Origin: Streptomyces sp. NBC_00154 | Lineage (GTDB): Bacteria > Actinomycetota > Actinomycetes > Streptomycetales > Streptomycetaceae | Length of the DNA: 64,000 nucleotides | Direction of reading: 5' to 3' | Assembly: GCF_026342835.1 (NCBI RefSeq) | Contig: NZ_JAPEMI010000002.1 | Location: forward strand, 186,001-250,000 | Shown: positions 26,798 to 35,511 of the stretch, piece by piece | Layout of the letters: every line of letters begins with the position of its first letter | Position numbering within the stretch: the stretch's first letter is position 1 | The notes under the pieces: model-generated | What the model saw: only the letters and a program-made list of their open reading frames with translations | Database searches by the model: none | Told to the model about the DNA's origin: nothing | Made by a program: the position numbers and the translations under genes

Positions 26798-26849
26798 GTA
26801 ACGTTGCTACGCGGAGACGGTAGCGACGCTACGCAAATGGTGTTAGCGT
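26798..26849 (+). promoter_or_regulatory. Promoter with two palindromic operators before the SDR-TetR operon
   Basis: GTAACGTTGCTAC (26798-26810) and the perfect palindrome GTAGCGACGCTAC (26820-26832) are related 13-bp sites with centres 22 bp apart. A -10-like TAGCGT follows at 26844-26849, placing the second site over the -35 position. This fits repression by the TetR protein encoded as third gene downstream. The regulator-site pairing is inferred. Confidence 0.6.
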
Positions 26850-26902
26850 CGTTTCATCGGGAAGCGGGCATCACCGCACCCCTTGAAAACGGGAGCAACG
26901 CC

Positions 26903-27652
26903 TTGACTGAGCACACCACCACCACCGCACGCCGGGTCGCGGTCGTCACGGGAGGATCCAGGGGCATCGGCCGCGAGAGCGCCGAACGCCTGGCTGCCGA
27001 CGGATTCGCCGTCGTCATCAACTACGCCGGCAACCGGGCGGAGGCCGAGGCCGTCGTCGCGGTGATTGCCGCCGCAGGTGGCGAGGCAATTGCCCACCGT
27101 GCGGACGTCGCCGACGAGGCCGCGGTGGCGGCGCTCTTCGATGCGGCGGAGGAGACCTTCGGCGGAGTCGACGTCGTCGTCCACGCCGCGGGCGTCATGA
27201 CGCTCGCACCACTCGTCGACATGGACCTCGACGCGCTGGACCGGATGTACCGCACCAACATCCGCGGCACCTTCGTCGTCGACCAGCAGGCGGCCCGCCG
27301 CCTGCGCGGCGGCGGAGCGATCATCAACTTCTCCAGTTCCGTGCTGTCGCTGGCCCTCCCCGGCTACACCGCCTACGCCGCCACCAAGGGCGCGGTCGAG
27401 GCCATGACCCTGATCCTCGCCCGCGAACTGCGCGGCAAGGACATCACGGTCAACGCCGTGGCCCCCGGGCCGACCGCCACCGCTCTCTTCCTGGACGGCA
27501 AGGACGAGGCGACCATCGAGAAGCTCGCCGGCCAGGCGCCGCTGGAGCGCCTCGGGACTCCGCAGGACATCGCGGAGGTCGTCGCCTTCCTCGCCGGTCC
27601 CGCCCGCTGGGTCAACGGCCAGGTCGTGCGTGCCAACGGCGGCATCGTCTGA
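26903..27652 (+). CDS. Short-chain dehydrogenase/reductase (3-oxoacyl-reductase/glucose-dehydrogenase type)
   Basis: A 249-residue classical SDR. The cofactor motif is TGGSRGIG (16-23), the structural HAAG segment replaces NAG, and the catalytic Tyr158 and Lys162 stand in YTAYAATK behind SSSVLS. The end LAGPARWVNGQVVRANGG is typical. The start is TTG 26903 after GGGAG; the earlier in-frame ATG lies close to the -10 and has no ribosome site. It is the first gene of an operon with a second SDR and a TetR regulator. The substrate is unknown. Confidence 0.88.
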   Translation: MTEHTTTTARRVAVVTGGSRGIGRESAERLAADGFAVVINYAGNRAEAEAVVAVIAAAGGEAIAHRADVADEAAVAALFDAAEETFGGVDVVVHAAGVMTLAPLVDMDLDALDRMYRTNIRGTFVVDQQAARRLRGGGAIINFSSSVLSLALPGYTAYAATKGAVEAMTLILARELRGKDITVNAVAPGPTATALFLDGKDEATIEKLAGQAPLERLGTPQDIAEVVAFLAGPARWVNGQVVRANGGIV

Positions 27653-27752
27653 CCCCGCCCGCTGACGGCAGCAGACCGCCGCTCCCACGACCGTTGTCAC
27701 CCTCCTTCTGTTCTTCCTCTCCTTCACCTACCGAAAGACCGAGGACTGAGTC

Positions 27753-28649
27753 ATGAGCAAGACCATCGTCATCACCGGCGCGGGATCCGGCTTCGGCGCC
27801 CTGGCCGCCCGCGCCCTGGCCCGCGAGGGCCACACCGTCTACGCGGCCATACGCAACACCCGGACACGCAACGCCGCGCGTGTGGCCGAGGCGGCGGCGT
27901 ACGCCGCCGAGCACCAGGTGGACCTGCGCACCGTCGAACTCGACGTACTGTCCCAGGAGTCGGCGGACGCCGCCGTCGCCACCGTCCTCGCCGACGCCGG
28001 ACAGCTGGACGTGATCATCCACAACGCCGGACACATGGTCACCGGCCCCACCGAGGCGTTCACGCCCGAGGAGCTCGCGGCGGTCTACGACACCAATGTG
28101 CTGGGCACCCAACGCGTCAACCGGGCCGCCCTCCCGCACCTGCGCGCCCAGGAACACGGGCTGGTCGTCTGGGTGGGTTCCACGTCCACCAGGGGAGGCA
28201 CCCCGCCCTATCTCGCCCCGTACTTCGCGGCCAAGTCCGCCATGGACGCGCTCGCCGTCTCGTACGCCGCCGAGCTGGCCCGCTTCAACATCGAGACCAC
28301 CATCGTCGTGCCGGGCTCCTTCACCTCCGGCACCAACCACTTCGTCACCGGCGGCCACCCCTCCGACCTGACCGTCGTCCCGGCGTACGAAGAGCGCTAC
28401 GCGGGGATGATGGACCAGGTCTCCCAACGCCTGGCCGCCCTCGCACCCGCCGATGCCGACGTATCCCAGGTCGCCGACGCCATCGTCCGGGTGGTCGGGA
28501 CGGAGCACGGCAAGCGCCCCTTCAGGGTCCACATCGACCCCGTCGATGACGGCAGCGAAACGGTCAGCGCCGTCGCCGACCACATACGCTCCGAGTTCCT
28601 CACCCGCATCGGCCTCGACGACCTGTTGGCTCCCCATGCAGCGCGCTGA
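27753..28649 (+). CDS. Short-chain dehydrogenase/reductase, long form
   Basis: A 298-residue SDR with TGAGSGFG near the N-terminus, HNAGH, and the catalytic Tyr157/Lys161 in YFAAK. The extended C-terminal part (from about residue 190) includes a loop YEERYAGMMDQVSQRLA typical of SDR-type ketoreductases that act on larger substrates. It lies 100 bases after the first SDR with GAGGA upstream and is likely co-transcribed. The two SDRs may act on related carbonyl compounds sensed by the TetR protein. Confidence 0.88.
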   Translation: MSKTIVITGAGSGFGALAARALAREGHTVYAAIRNTRTRNAARVAEAAAYAAEHQVDLRTVELDVLSQESADAAVATVLADAGQLDVIIHNAGHMVTGPTEAFTPEELAAVYDTNVLGTQRVNRAALPHLRAQEHGLVVWVGSTSTRGGTPPYLAPYFAAKSAMDALAVSYAAELARFNIETTIVVPGSFTSGTNHFVTGGHPSDLTVVPAYEERYAGMMDQVSQRLAALAPADADVSQVADAIVRVVGTEHGKRPFRVHIDPVDDGSETVSAVADHIRSEFLTRIGLDDLLAPHAAR

Positions 28650-28682
28650 CCCCCGCACGCTCCCCTTGATAGCGTCCGTTCG

Positions 28683-29426
28683 ATGAGCACTCGAGCACGC
28701 ATCCTGGAAGTGGCGGCCGACCTGGTCGCGAAGTCGCCGGACGGGGGCGTCTCCACCCGGGCCGTGTGCGAGGCCGCCCAGGTGGGGGCCCCGGCCCTCT
28801 ACCGGTACTTCGGCGACAAGGAAGGACTGCTGTCAGCCGTCGTCGATCACGGCTTCGATGCGTACCTGGCGACGAAGCGGGAGCGCGGCGACACCGCGGA
28901 CCCCGTCCAGGACCTGCGTGACGGCTGGGACAGCCATGTCGAGTTCGCCCTGCGCAATCCGAACCTGTACCGGCTGATGAATTCCCCCGCCATGCGCACC
29001 CCGCCGGCCGCCGCGCTGGAATCGCATCGAATCCTCACCAGGGACCTGGAGCGGGCCGCAGCACAGGGAAAGCTACGGATCGCGCCCGAGCCCGCCGCCC
29101 AGATGATCATGTCTGCCAATGTCGGCGTCGCGCTGATGCTGGTCGCCCGCCCGGTGACGTTCACCGACAAAAGCATGTCCGTACGGGTGCGCGATGCGGT
29201 GCACGCGGCCGTCTTCGTACCCGAAGCGGGCGACAGCAAGCCGGACGACGTGGGGGAGGCGCAGATCCCCTCCGCCGCCAACCGGCTGAGTGCCCTGTTG
29301 CACGGCTCTCCCCGCGCCGGACTCAGCAAGGCCGAATCGGCCCTGATGACCGAATGGCTGGACCGCGTATCGAACGCTGCGGGAAGCCGGGCCGCGGACG
29401 ACGCGGAAACCGACCGCTCCGGCTGA
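28683..29426 (+). CDS. TetR/AcrR-family regulator
   Basis: A 247-residue one-component regulator. The DNA-binding helix-turn-helix is VSTRAVCEAAQVGAPALYRYFGDKEGLL (about residues 24-51, split here only as a description), and the remainder is the all-helical ligand domain. It follows the SDR by 33 bases. A -35-like CTGACC, an 18-base spacer and TAGCGT (28670-28675) end exactly seven bases before ATG 28683, so it can also be expressed as a leaderless mRNA from its own promoter. It probably represses the operon through the paired palindromes near 26800. Confidence 0.9.
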   Translation: MSTRARILEVAADLVAKSPDGGVSTRAVCEAAQVGAPALYRYFGDKEGLLSAVVDHGFDAYLATKRERGDTADPVQDLRDGWDSHVEFALRNPNLYRLMNSPAMRTPPAAALESHRILTRDLERAAAQGKLRIAPEPAAQMIMSANVGVALMLVARPVTFTDKSMSVRVRDAVHAAVFVPEAGDSKPDDVGEAQIPSAANRLSALLHGSPRAGLSKAESALMTEWLDRVSNAAGSRAADDAETDRSG

Positions 29427-29549
29427 GGGGCCGAACCCTGAGGCCATGACGCCGATGGCCGGAAACCGGCCAGGGGCGCCGGCCCTCGGGACTGCGCCCG
29501 TTCGACTTCCTCAGGAATACGCCCGCAGCCCGCTCGAAGGCGCTCCGCC

Positions 29550-29915
29550 TCAGACGTCCGAGTCGCCCGCGTCGTCCCCCAAGTCGCCGGACATCGCCGC
29601 AGCCATCCGCAGATGCGGCGTCGCCTCGGCCTGCCGCCCCTGCCGCTCCAGCGTGCGACCGAGCATCAGCCGCGCGTAGTGCTCCACGGGGTCGCGCTCC
29701 AGCACGGCCCGCAGTTCCGTCTCGGCCTTGCCGAGCCGTGCCGAGTGGTAGTAGGCACGGGCCAGCAGCAGCCGCGGGGCGACCTGCTCTGGCGCTTCCT
29801 CGACCAGCCCACCCAGGATCCGGGCCGCGGTGAGATACTCCTTCGCCTCGAAAAACATCCGGGCACGGTCCCAGCGGTCGGCTGCGGTACCGAACTCGAA
29901 GTAGCTGTCGTTCAC
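29550..29915 (-). CDS. Small tetratricopeptide-repeat protein
   Basis: A 121-residue protein made of about three TPR helix pairs (RWDRARMFFEAKEYLTAARI, then LLARAYYHSARLGKAETELR, and LMLGRTLERQGRQAEATPH). TPR units bind other proteins. The C-terminus is acidic. The GTG start follows a strong GAGGAGG. It stands alone between the TetR operon (convergent) and the pirin gene (divergent). Confidence 0.85.
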   Translation of the reverse strand: MNDSYFEFGTAADRWDRARMFFEAKEYLTAARILGGLVEEAPEQVAPRLLLARAYYHSARLGKAETELRAVLERDPVEHYARLMLGRTLERQGRQAEATPHLRMAAAMSGDLGDDAGDSDV

Positions 29916-30081
29916 TTGTCCTCCTCGGTCGCGGGCTTCGCCGATCCTGCCGGTCGGGCGTCCGGTCGTCCGCCCAGCCGTTCGTTCGCCGTTGACAACA
30001 CAGCATAATGGTTGAACATTCCACTAAAATCTTGGCGTGGGTATCGACCGCCCGCGCCCGCACGGGAATAGGTTGAGCGCC

Positions 30082-31047
30082 ATGAGTAATCTCGATCGCC
30101 AGGCCGCACTCTCCGTCTGCGGAGGGCGGGGTTTCGTCGTCGCCGAGCCGGTACGTGAACTCCTCGCCCCGCGCCACGTCCAGCTCGGCGAGTCCACCGA
30201 GGTCCGCCGGCTGCTGCCCAATCTCGGCCGGCGCATGGTCGGCGCCTGGGCCTTCGTGGATCATTACGGCCCCGACGACATCGCCGACGAGCCCGGGATG
30301 CAGGTCCCGCCGCACCCCCACATGGGTCTGCAGACGGTGAGCTGGCTCCATGAGGGCGAGGTGCTGCACCGCGACAGCCTGGGCAGTCTGCAGACGGTCC
30401 GCCCGCGCGAACTGGGGCTGATGACCTCCGGTCGGGCGATCAGCCACTCCGAGGAGAGCCCGAAGCCGCACGCCCGTTTTCTGCACGGCGCCCAGCTCTG
30501 GGTGGCCCTGCCCGACGCGCACCGGCAGGTCGAGCCGCACTTCCAGCACCACACCGACCTGCCCACCGTCACCGCCCCCGGCTTCACCGCCGCGGTGATC
30601 CTCGGCGAACTCGACGGTGCCACGTCACCGGGCACGGCCTATACCCCGATCGTCGGCGCAGACATCGCTCTGACGGACGGCGCCGAGGCGCGATTGCCGC
30701 TCGACCCCGACTTCGAGTACGCAGTGCTGTCGATGTCCGGCGAGGCGGAGGTCGACGGTGTGCCGCTGCAGCCCGGATCGATGCTCTACCTCGGTTGCGG
30801 CCGCACCGAACTCCCCCTCCGTGCCGCCTCCGACGCCGGCCTCATGCTTCTGGGCGGCGAGCCGTTCGAGGAAGAGATCGTCATGTGGTGGAACTTCATC
30901 GGCCGTTCCCACGAGGAGATCGAAGAGGCTCGGAGGGGCTGGATGGAAGGGTCCCGCTTCGGCGAGGTGAAGGGTTACGACGGCGGCCGGCTGGCTGCCC
31001 CCGAACTGCCGCCGGTGGCGCTGAAGCCGCGAGGACGAGTGCGCTGA
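30082..31047 (+). CDS. Pirin-family cupin protein
   Basis: A 321-residue bicupin. The N-terminal cupin has the metal-site pattern PPHPHMGLQTV and later HSEE, with the Glu and His ligands of iron-binding pirins. Pirins act as quercetin dioxygenases or redox-sensitive regulators; the role here is unknown. A -10-like TAAAAT (30025-30030) sits in an unusually AT-rich stretch that also carries AATGGTTGAACATT, a weak inverted repeat that could bind a MarR-type regulator. ATG 30082 is preferred; a GTG at 30037 lies just seven bases after the -10. Confidence 0.9.
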   Translation: MSNLDRQAALSVCGGRGFVVAEPVRELLAPRHVQLGESTEVRRLLPNLGRRMVGAWAFVDHYGPDDIADEPGMQVPPHPHMGLQTVSWLHEGEVLHRDSLGSLQTVRPRELGLMTSGRAISHSEESPKPHARFLHGAQLWVALPDAHRQVEPHFQHHTDLPTVTAPGFTAAVILGELDGATSPGTAYTPIVGADIALTDGAEARLPLDPDFEYAVLSMSGEAEVDGVPLQPGSMLYLGCGRTELPLRAASDAGLMLLGGEPFEEEIVMWWNFIGRSHEEIEEARRGWMEGSRFGEVKGYDGGRLAAPELPPVALKPRGRVR

Positions 31048-31176
31048 CCTGCGGGTGTCATCGCATGGCCCGGAGGTGAGAAGGGCGGTTCATCGGCATG
31101 AGTGGCCGGAACAACCTGCGGGCCGCCCCGGAGGCTGCCGGCCGCCCCTGAGCGAGTGCCGTCGTGAGAGCGACCA

Positions 31177-31212
31177 GGTGCCCCTCGCCGCGGATCAGTG
31201 GCGAGGGGCACC
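31177..31212. terminator. Bidirectional terminator between pirin and ThuA-ricin genes
   Basis: A perfect 13-bp inverted repeat GGTGCCCCTCGCC/GGCGAGGGGCACC with a 10-base loop stands between two convergent genes. Confidence 0.82.
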
Positions 31213-31226
31213 GTCAGGTGGAGCGG

Positions 31227-32519
31227 TCAGGGCTGTGCTGTGAGTGTGAAGCTCTGCGCGGAGGAGCCGTCGCAGGGTCGCTGGGTGAGCTGGACACTGT
31301 TCGCCGAGGAGCTCGCGGAACTCAGGCACTGGCCGCTGTGGCGGGCGGTGAAGTGGTATCGCCCGCTGCTCTCCTTCACGGGCTGCCACTGCTGGTTCTG
31401 CCCGCCCGCGTAACTCCACAGTTGGAGTGGCGCGTTGGCGGCGGTCGAGCGGTCGGTCACATCGATGACCTGTTGCGGGTTCCCGCGGATGGTGATCCGT
31501 GTGTATCCGCTGTCCGTCGAGCGGAACTGGAACTGCTGCGCCAGGGTCCCGTTGCAGGAGTACTGCTGGATCGCGGTCCCGTTCGCCGTGGCGGCGGAAC
31601 GGGCGTCCACACAGGTGCCGTTGGCGGCGTTCGTCAGCGAGTACCAGGCGGTCTCGGAGATCTGGTCCGCCGGTGGCACGGTATCTCCGGCCCCGCCCAG
31701 CCACTTCAGCCCGTCGAGCAGGAACCGGTTCTGTGTCTCACTGGCGAACGTCGACGACAGCGCGGTGTTGGATGCGTAGTCCATCGCATTGTGACCGAAG
31801 TTCGCGTACAGCATCCTGTACTTCGTGTTGGTCCACAGGATCGGGTAATAGCCGCTGTACCAGGTCTGGTTGGGGTCCGTTCCCAGCGGGAAGCTGCTGG
31901 GGTCCACCGAGGCGAGGATCTTGATGTCCGGATTCTGCCGCAGGTCGTTGGACCAGCTGTACCACTCGCTGACCGACGAGGTGAAGGTAGCGGGCAGGCT
32001 CTTGGTGGACGGGTGAGTGCGGTCCTCGACCTTCAGGACGGCCGTGGTGGGACCCCAGGTGTTGGACCTGAAGGTGCCGCTGCCGAGGAACTGGTTGTGG
32101 TACCAGGGCCAGGACTGTGCGTCCGTCGTGAAGGCGGAGACGTGGAAGCCCATCCAGGCGCCGCCACCGCGCATGTACTGCTCGAAGCCGGACCGCTGTG
32201 CGGCAGTCTGCGGTAAGTCGTCGAGGAACAGGACGACTTGATAGGCGTTCACGCCACCGTTGCTGAGCAGGTCCCAGTTGTTGCTAGCCGTGTAGGTGAA
32301 GCCGTTCTGCGTGGCCTGCTCGGGGAACCAGTCGTTGGCCTCGTGGACGAAGCTGATGTGCGCGGCGTCCCAGGTGCCGTTGTAGAGGGCGAGCACCTTG
32401 AACGGCGTTGCCGCCGTGCTCGCCCGGGCGTCGGGCGGTGCCGCCAGGCCGAGCAGTGTCGCCAGCAGGACGAGGACCCACAGGGTCGCGCGCGCCGGAC
32501 CGGATCTGCTGGTGTCCAT
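31227..32519 (-). CDS. Secreted ThuA-domain protein with C-terminal ricin-type lectin
   Basis: A 430-residue exported protein. A signal peptide ends near Ala34 (APPDARAS). A ThuA-type glutamine-amidotransferase-like domain follows (FKVLALYNGTWDAAH, GGGAWMGFHV, YGHN-like NFGHNAMDYAS). A ricin B/CBM13 domain from about residue 290 carries three QxW-type repeats (QQYSCNGTLAQQFQF, NQQWQPV, AQSFTL). ThuA domains are tied to carbohydrate use; the lectin would hold the protein on polysaccharide. AAGGAAGGA precedes the ATG, 20 bases after the upstream beta-helix gene. Confidence 0.9.
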   Translation of the reverse strand: MDTSRSGPARATLWVLVLLATLLGLAAPPDARASTAATPFKVLALYNGTWDAAHISFVHEANDWFPEQATQNGFTYTASNNWDLLSNGGVNAYQVVLFLDDLPQTAAQRSGFEQYMRGGGAWMGFHVSAFTTDAQSWPWYHNQFLGSGTFRSNTWGPTTAVLKVEDRTHPSTKSLPATFTSSVSEWYSWSNDLRQNPDIKILASVDPSSFPLGTDPNQTWYSGYYPILWTNTKYRMLYANFGHNAMDYASNTALSSTFASETQNRFLLDGLKWLGGAGDTVPPADQISETAWYSLTNAANGTCVDARSAATANGTAIQQYSCNGTLAQQFQFRSTDSGYTRITIRGNPQQVIDVTDRSTAANAPLQLWSYAGGQNQQWQPVKESSGRYHFTARHSGQCLSSASSSANSVQLTQRPCDGSSAQSFTLTAQP

Positions 32520-32539
32520 CGACGATCCTTCCTTGAGCA

Positions 32540-34756
32540 TCAGGGGTAGCTGACGAGGTTGGCGACGTTGGTCGTGGAGTTGGACGGGCCACCCCGGTCG
32601 TTGATGACGTGCCGGATCGTCCCGGTGCCGCCCAGCGAGACCGTCACCATGTCCTTGAAGCGCACATTCGCGTTGTTGGGCGCCTCGATGGCGTGCTCGG
32701 CGGTGACACTCGGATTGACGTTGAAGTAGCAGTAGCTGCCGAAGCCGTACACCTGATGACTCGTTACGGAGTCCGCGACCTTGTAGGCGGCGTAGCCCTG
32801 CGTCGAACCGTTCATCCAGGACGCCTGGTTGGGCGGGTCGTACGGCATCTCGTTCTGGTAGAAGTACGTGCGGCCGCCGTTGCCGTTCCAGACGGTCTGG
32901 TGCTTCTGGTAGTGCTCGACGAACAGGCCGTACATCGTCACGTCGTTGCCGTTGACGACGAGCCCCGTGGCGCCGGTGTTGCTGGTCCAGCCCACGCCGC
33001 TGCCATGGTCGGCGCGCCACAGCCACAGGTGGTCGCCGATGACGCCGTTGCTGTTGATGGTGAGGCTGGTGGTGGCCTTGCCGACGCCCGCGCCGCCGAT
33101 GCGGATGAACACGTCGTGCAGGGAACTGGGGTCGGCGCTGTGGTCGGCCGACGAGCCGCTCGGCCCCATCTCCAGGAGCTGGGACGAGTTCGTGGTGCCT
33201 GCGTCGATCAGCAGCCCGGCCAGCTGGACGCCGTTCACGTCGGCGACCGTCATGGCGGTGATCCCGTTGTCGGGAATGAGCGTGGCCAGGCCGAGGCCCA
33301 GGACCACGGTGCCGGCCCTGGTCACCTTGAGCGTCTGGTCGAGGTGGTAGACGCCTGGTGTCACCAGCAGGTTCTTGCCCTGGGCGAGCGCGTCGTTCAT
33401 CTGTGCGGCCGTCGCGCCCGGCTTGACGATGAAGAAGTCGGAGAGGGGGAGGGACGTGCCGGTGGGCGTTCCGGAACTCCACGAGGTGCCGGACGAGTTG
33501 GTGCGTACGCCGGGCACGAACACCTTGTAGGCACCCGACGGGTCGACGTACAGGAAAGGCTTCTCACGCGACACGGGGGTCTGGTCGACCGTGGTGTACG
33601 GCGGGCTCGGGAAGCTGTTCGCGGGAGCGTTCCTGGCGCCGACGTAGACCATGTTCCAGTTGGAGCCGGTCCAGCTCGACCAATCGGTGTTGCGCGACAG
33701 CCACTGCTGCTGCGAACCCGAGTTGACCTGACCGTCGATCTTCGTGTCGGCCATGTAGCCGCCACTGGACCAACCACCGTCGTCCAGACGGAGGTTGCCG
33801 CGCAGATGCATCCGGCGGTACGGGGCGGCCTGCGACACCGCCCAACGGTCCGTGCCGGAGGTCGGGGTCACGGAAAGGTTCTCCGCCGACCGCCAGAAGT
33901 TCTGGGTGGCGTTGCCCTGGAACCAGTCCGCCTCGGCGTGTACCGCACCGCGGATGGTGACGTCGTCGGGGGAGAGGCCGAGCCCCGCGACCTGCGTGTA
34001 GAAGCCGACATTGGCATCGGCGTCGTAGGTGCCCGGCTTGAAGAGGAAGGCCTTGCGTGCGGTGCCGAACTGGTTGGTCTCCTGCTGGGCGAAGGCCGCG
34101 TTCAGGCTGCTCTGGATGGTGGCAGCGGGTGTGGACGGGTCGAAGACGGTGACATTCGGGCCCAGGTCCGGTGTCCCGGGCGGCTGTTGGGGATCCAGGG
34201 GGTTGACGTGGAAGGACTGGGCCGCGCTGCCGTTGCAGGCGTACTGCTGGAGCTGCACGCTGTCCGCGGTCGAGGCGCTCGGCACGTCGAGGCACTTGCC
34301 GCTGTTGCGGTTCACGAAGTGGTACGCGCCGCTGGACTCCGCCACGGCCTGCCACTGCTGGTTGTTTCCGCCGCCGTACGTCCACAGCTGCACGAGCGCG
34401 CTGTCCGCCGTCGAGACGTCGGTGACGTCCCAGACCTTGGTGGCGTCGGCACGATTGCCGACCTGGGCGTATCCGCCGGAGGTGGTCGCGAACTGCCACT
34501 GCTGGGCCTGGCTGCCGTTGCAGGCGTACTGCTGGACGGCGGTGCCGTTCGCCGTTCCCGCGGCGCGCGCGTCGACGCACTTGCCGCTGCCCACGTTGAC
34601 CACGGTGGCCCAACCGGTCGGCACTTCGGCGGTCTGTGCGGTCGCCGTGTCCTGCGAGGCGGCCGCGACACCGGTTCCGGCCGTGGCCACGAGGGCGATC
34701 ACGATGAGCAGCTTCGGTATCCGGCGACGGCCGGTTTCTCTCCTGGATCCGGGCAC
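32540..34756 (-). CDS. Secreted ricin-lectin protein with right-handed beta-helix, GH55-like
   Basis: A 738-residue exported protein. A signal peptide with a twin basic start is followed by an N-terminal ricin B/CBM13 domain (about 45-185, QQYACNGSQAQQWQF, NNQQWQAV). The long remainder is a double beta-helix (FLFKPGTYDADANVGFYTQV, WAVSQAAPYRRMHLRGN, LLVTPGVYHLDQTLKVTRAG). From memory the pattern resembles GH55 exo-beta-1,3-glucanases of Streptomyces, some of which are misnamed adenylyl cyclase. The catalytic Glu was not verified. The GTG start follows AGGAGAT. It is probably co-transcribed with the ThuA-lectin gene. Confidence 0.8.
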   Translation of the reverse strand: MPGSRRETGRRRIPKLLIVIALVATAGTGVAAASQDTATAQTAEVPTGWATVVNVGSGKCVDARAAGTANGTAVQQYACNGSQAQQWQFATTSGGYAQVGNRADATKVWDVTDVSTADSALVQLWTYGGGNNQQWQAVAESSGAYHFVNRNSGKCLDVPSASTADSVQLQQYACNGSAAQSFHVNPLDPQQPPGTPDLGPNVTVFDPSTPAATIQSSLNAAFAQQETNQFGTARKAFLFKPGTYDADANVGFYTQVAGLGLSPDDVTIRGAVHAEADWFQGNATQNFWRSAENLSVTPTSGTDRWAVSQAAPYRRMHLRGNLRLDDGGWSSGGYMADTKIDGQVNSGSQQQWLSRNTDWSSWTGSNWNMVYVGARNAPANSFPSPPYTTVDQTPVSREKPFLYVDPSGAYKVFVPGVRTNSSGTSWSSGTPTGTSLPLSDFFIVKPGATAAQMNDALAQGKNLLVTPGVYHLDQTLKVTRAGTVVLGLGLATLIPDNGITAMTVADVNGVQLAGLLIDAGTTNSSQLLEMGPSGSSADHSADPSSLHDVFIRIGGAGVGKATTSLTINSNGVIGDHLWLWRADHGSGVGWTSNTGATGLVVNGNDVTMYGLFVEHYQKHQTVWNGNGGRTYFYQNEMPYDPPNQASWMNGSTQGYAAYKVADSVTSHQVYGFGSYCYFNVNPSVTAEHAIEAPNNANVRFKDMVTVSLGGTGTIRHVINDRGGPSNSTTNVANLVSYP

Positions 34757-34810
34757 GGTGGGATCTCCTGTGCGGGTCGGGGTGGGGGGTGGGAGAGGCG
34801 GACGTGTCCG

Positions 34811-34969
34811 TCAGCCGGTGACGTCGAGGCGTTTGCCCGGGAGTCGGGTGATCGTGCAGGTGGCGGCCGCGGCGGACGACACGCCGAGGGCACCGGCCGG
34901 GAGGGCGAGTACCGCTGTCGAGCGGGTGCCGTGCAGCGTTGTGGAGGGCAGAGGGGGATGTCTGGTCAT
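34811..34969 (-). pseudogene. Signal-peptide remnant or very small secreted peptide
   Basis: A 52-codon frame starts MTRHPPLPSTTLHGTRS and continues as a signal peptide (AVLALPAGALGVSSAAAA). It stops after only 16 residues, TCTITRLPGKRLDVTG. GKRLDVTG resembles the GKCLDV start of a ricin repeat, so this may be the remaining 5' end of a deleted lectin gene. It lies just upstream of the beta-helix lectin gene. A functional small secreted peptide cannot be excluded. Confidence 0.4.
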
Positions 34970-35116
34970 CGAGGGGTCACAGCCTTTCGTGCGTGGCCGA
35001 CGGTGGGGGGTGGGAGCGTGGCGCGCAGGTGCAGGCATCGGGACGGAAACGGAAGGCGCGTGGCCCGTCCAGACATGTGAACGTCGAGTGCATTCGTGGA
35101 ACGGTGGTGATCGGTG

Positions 35117-35145
35117 AACCTAAAGGTCTGAACCAGGCACGTCAA
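35117..35145 (-). promoter_or_regulatory. Sigma-70-type promoter for the leftward lectin operon
   Basis: On the minus strand TTGACG (35145-35140), a 17-base spacer and TAGGTT (35122-35117) form a good housekeeping promoter pointing at the remnant and lectin genes. The rest of 34970-35440 holds no gene I can support. Confidence 0.55.
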
Positions 35146-35443
35146 GATGTGAAGCGAGAAGACCCCGTAATTGCTCTGTATGCGCAAGGAGTTGAACGCA
35201 CGGGCGCTTCGGCGGCTTCGCATCGACGGACGTGTGTGGTGTCGGCGGCATCCGCGTTCACGGTCGGAGCACCGGCCTGGCCACCGCGGGCCCGCGTGAC
35301 TCCTGGAGGGAAAGCCGCCTGCGCTTCGGCCGGCAGGACCCCGTGCGCACCTTCCGTCCGGAGACTTTCAGGCCGAAGTCGCCTGCCCGGTGCTGGTCGC
35401 GTGCACCCATGCCGGGTGAGCACTTACGGGCCACCTGTGCCGC

Positions 35444-35504
35444 ATATTCATGGAAATATTAGGGAAAGTCATTCTCCGTAACGATTCCTGCAGAAGTCTA
35501 TAGT
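35444..35504 (+). promoter_or_regulatory. AT-rich control region of the AEC transporter, likely leaderless start
   Basis: An inverted repeat ATATT-catgga-AATAT (35444-35459) lies upstream of a TATAGT -10 box (35499-35504). The box ends exactly seven bases before ATG 35512, and no ribosome site precedes the ATG, only T6GC. The transcript is therefore predicted to begin at the start codon. No convincing -35 is visible, which suggests an activator bound at the repeat. Confidence 0.5.
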
Positions 35505-35511
35505 TTTTTGC

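Noticed and set aside
32609..35080. An 823-codon plus-strand frame
   Set aside because: Antisense to the beta-helix lectin gene, whose signal peptide and QxW repeats identify the real strand.
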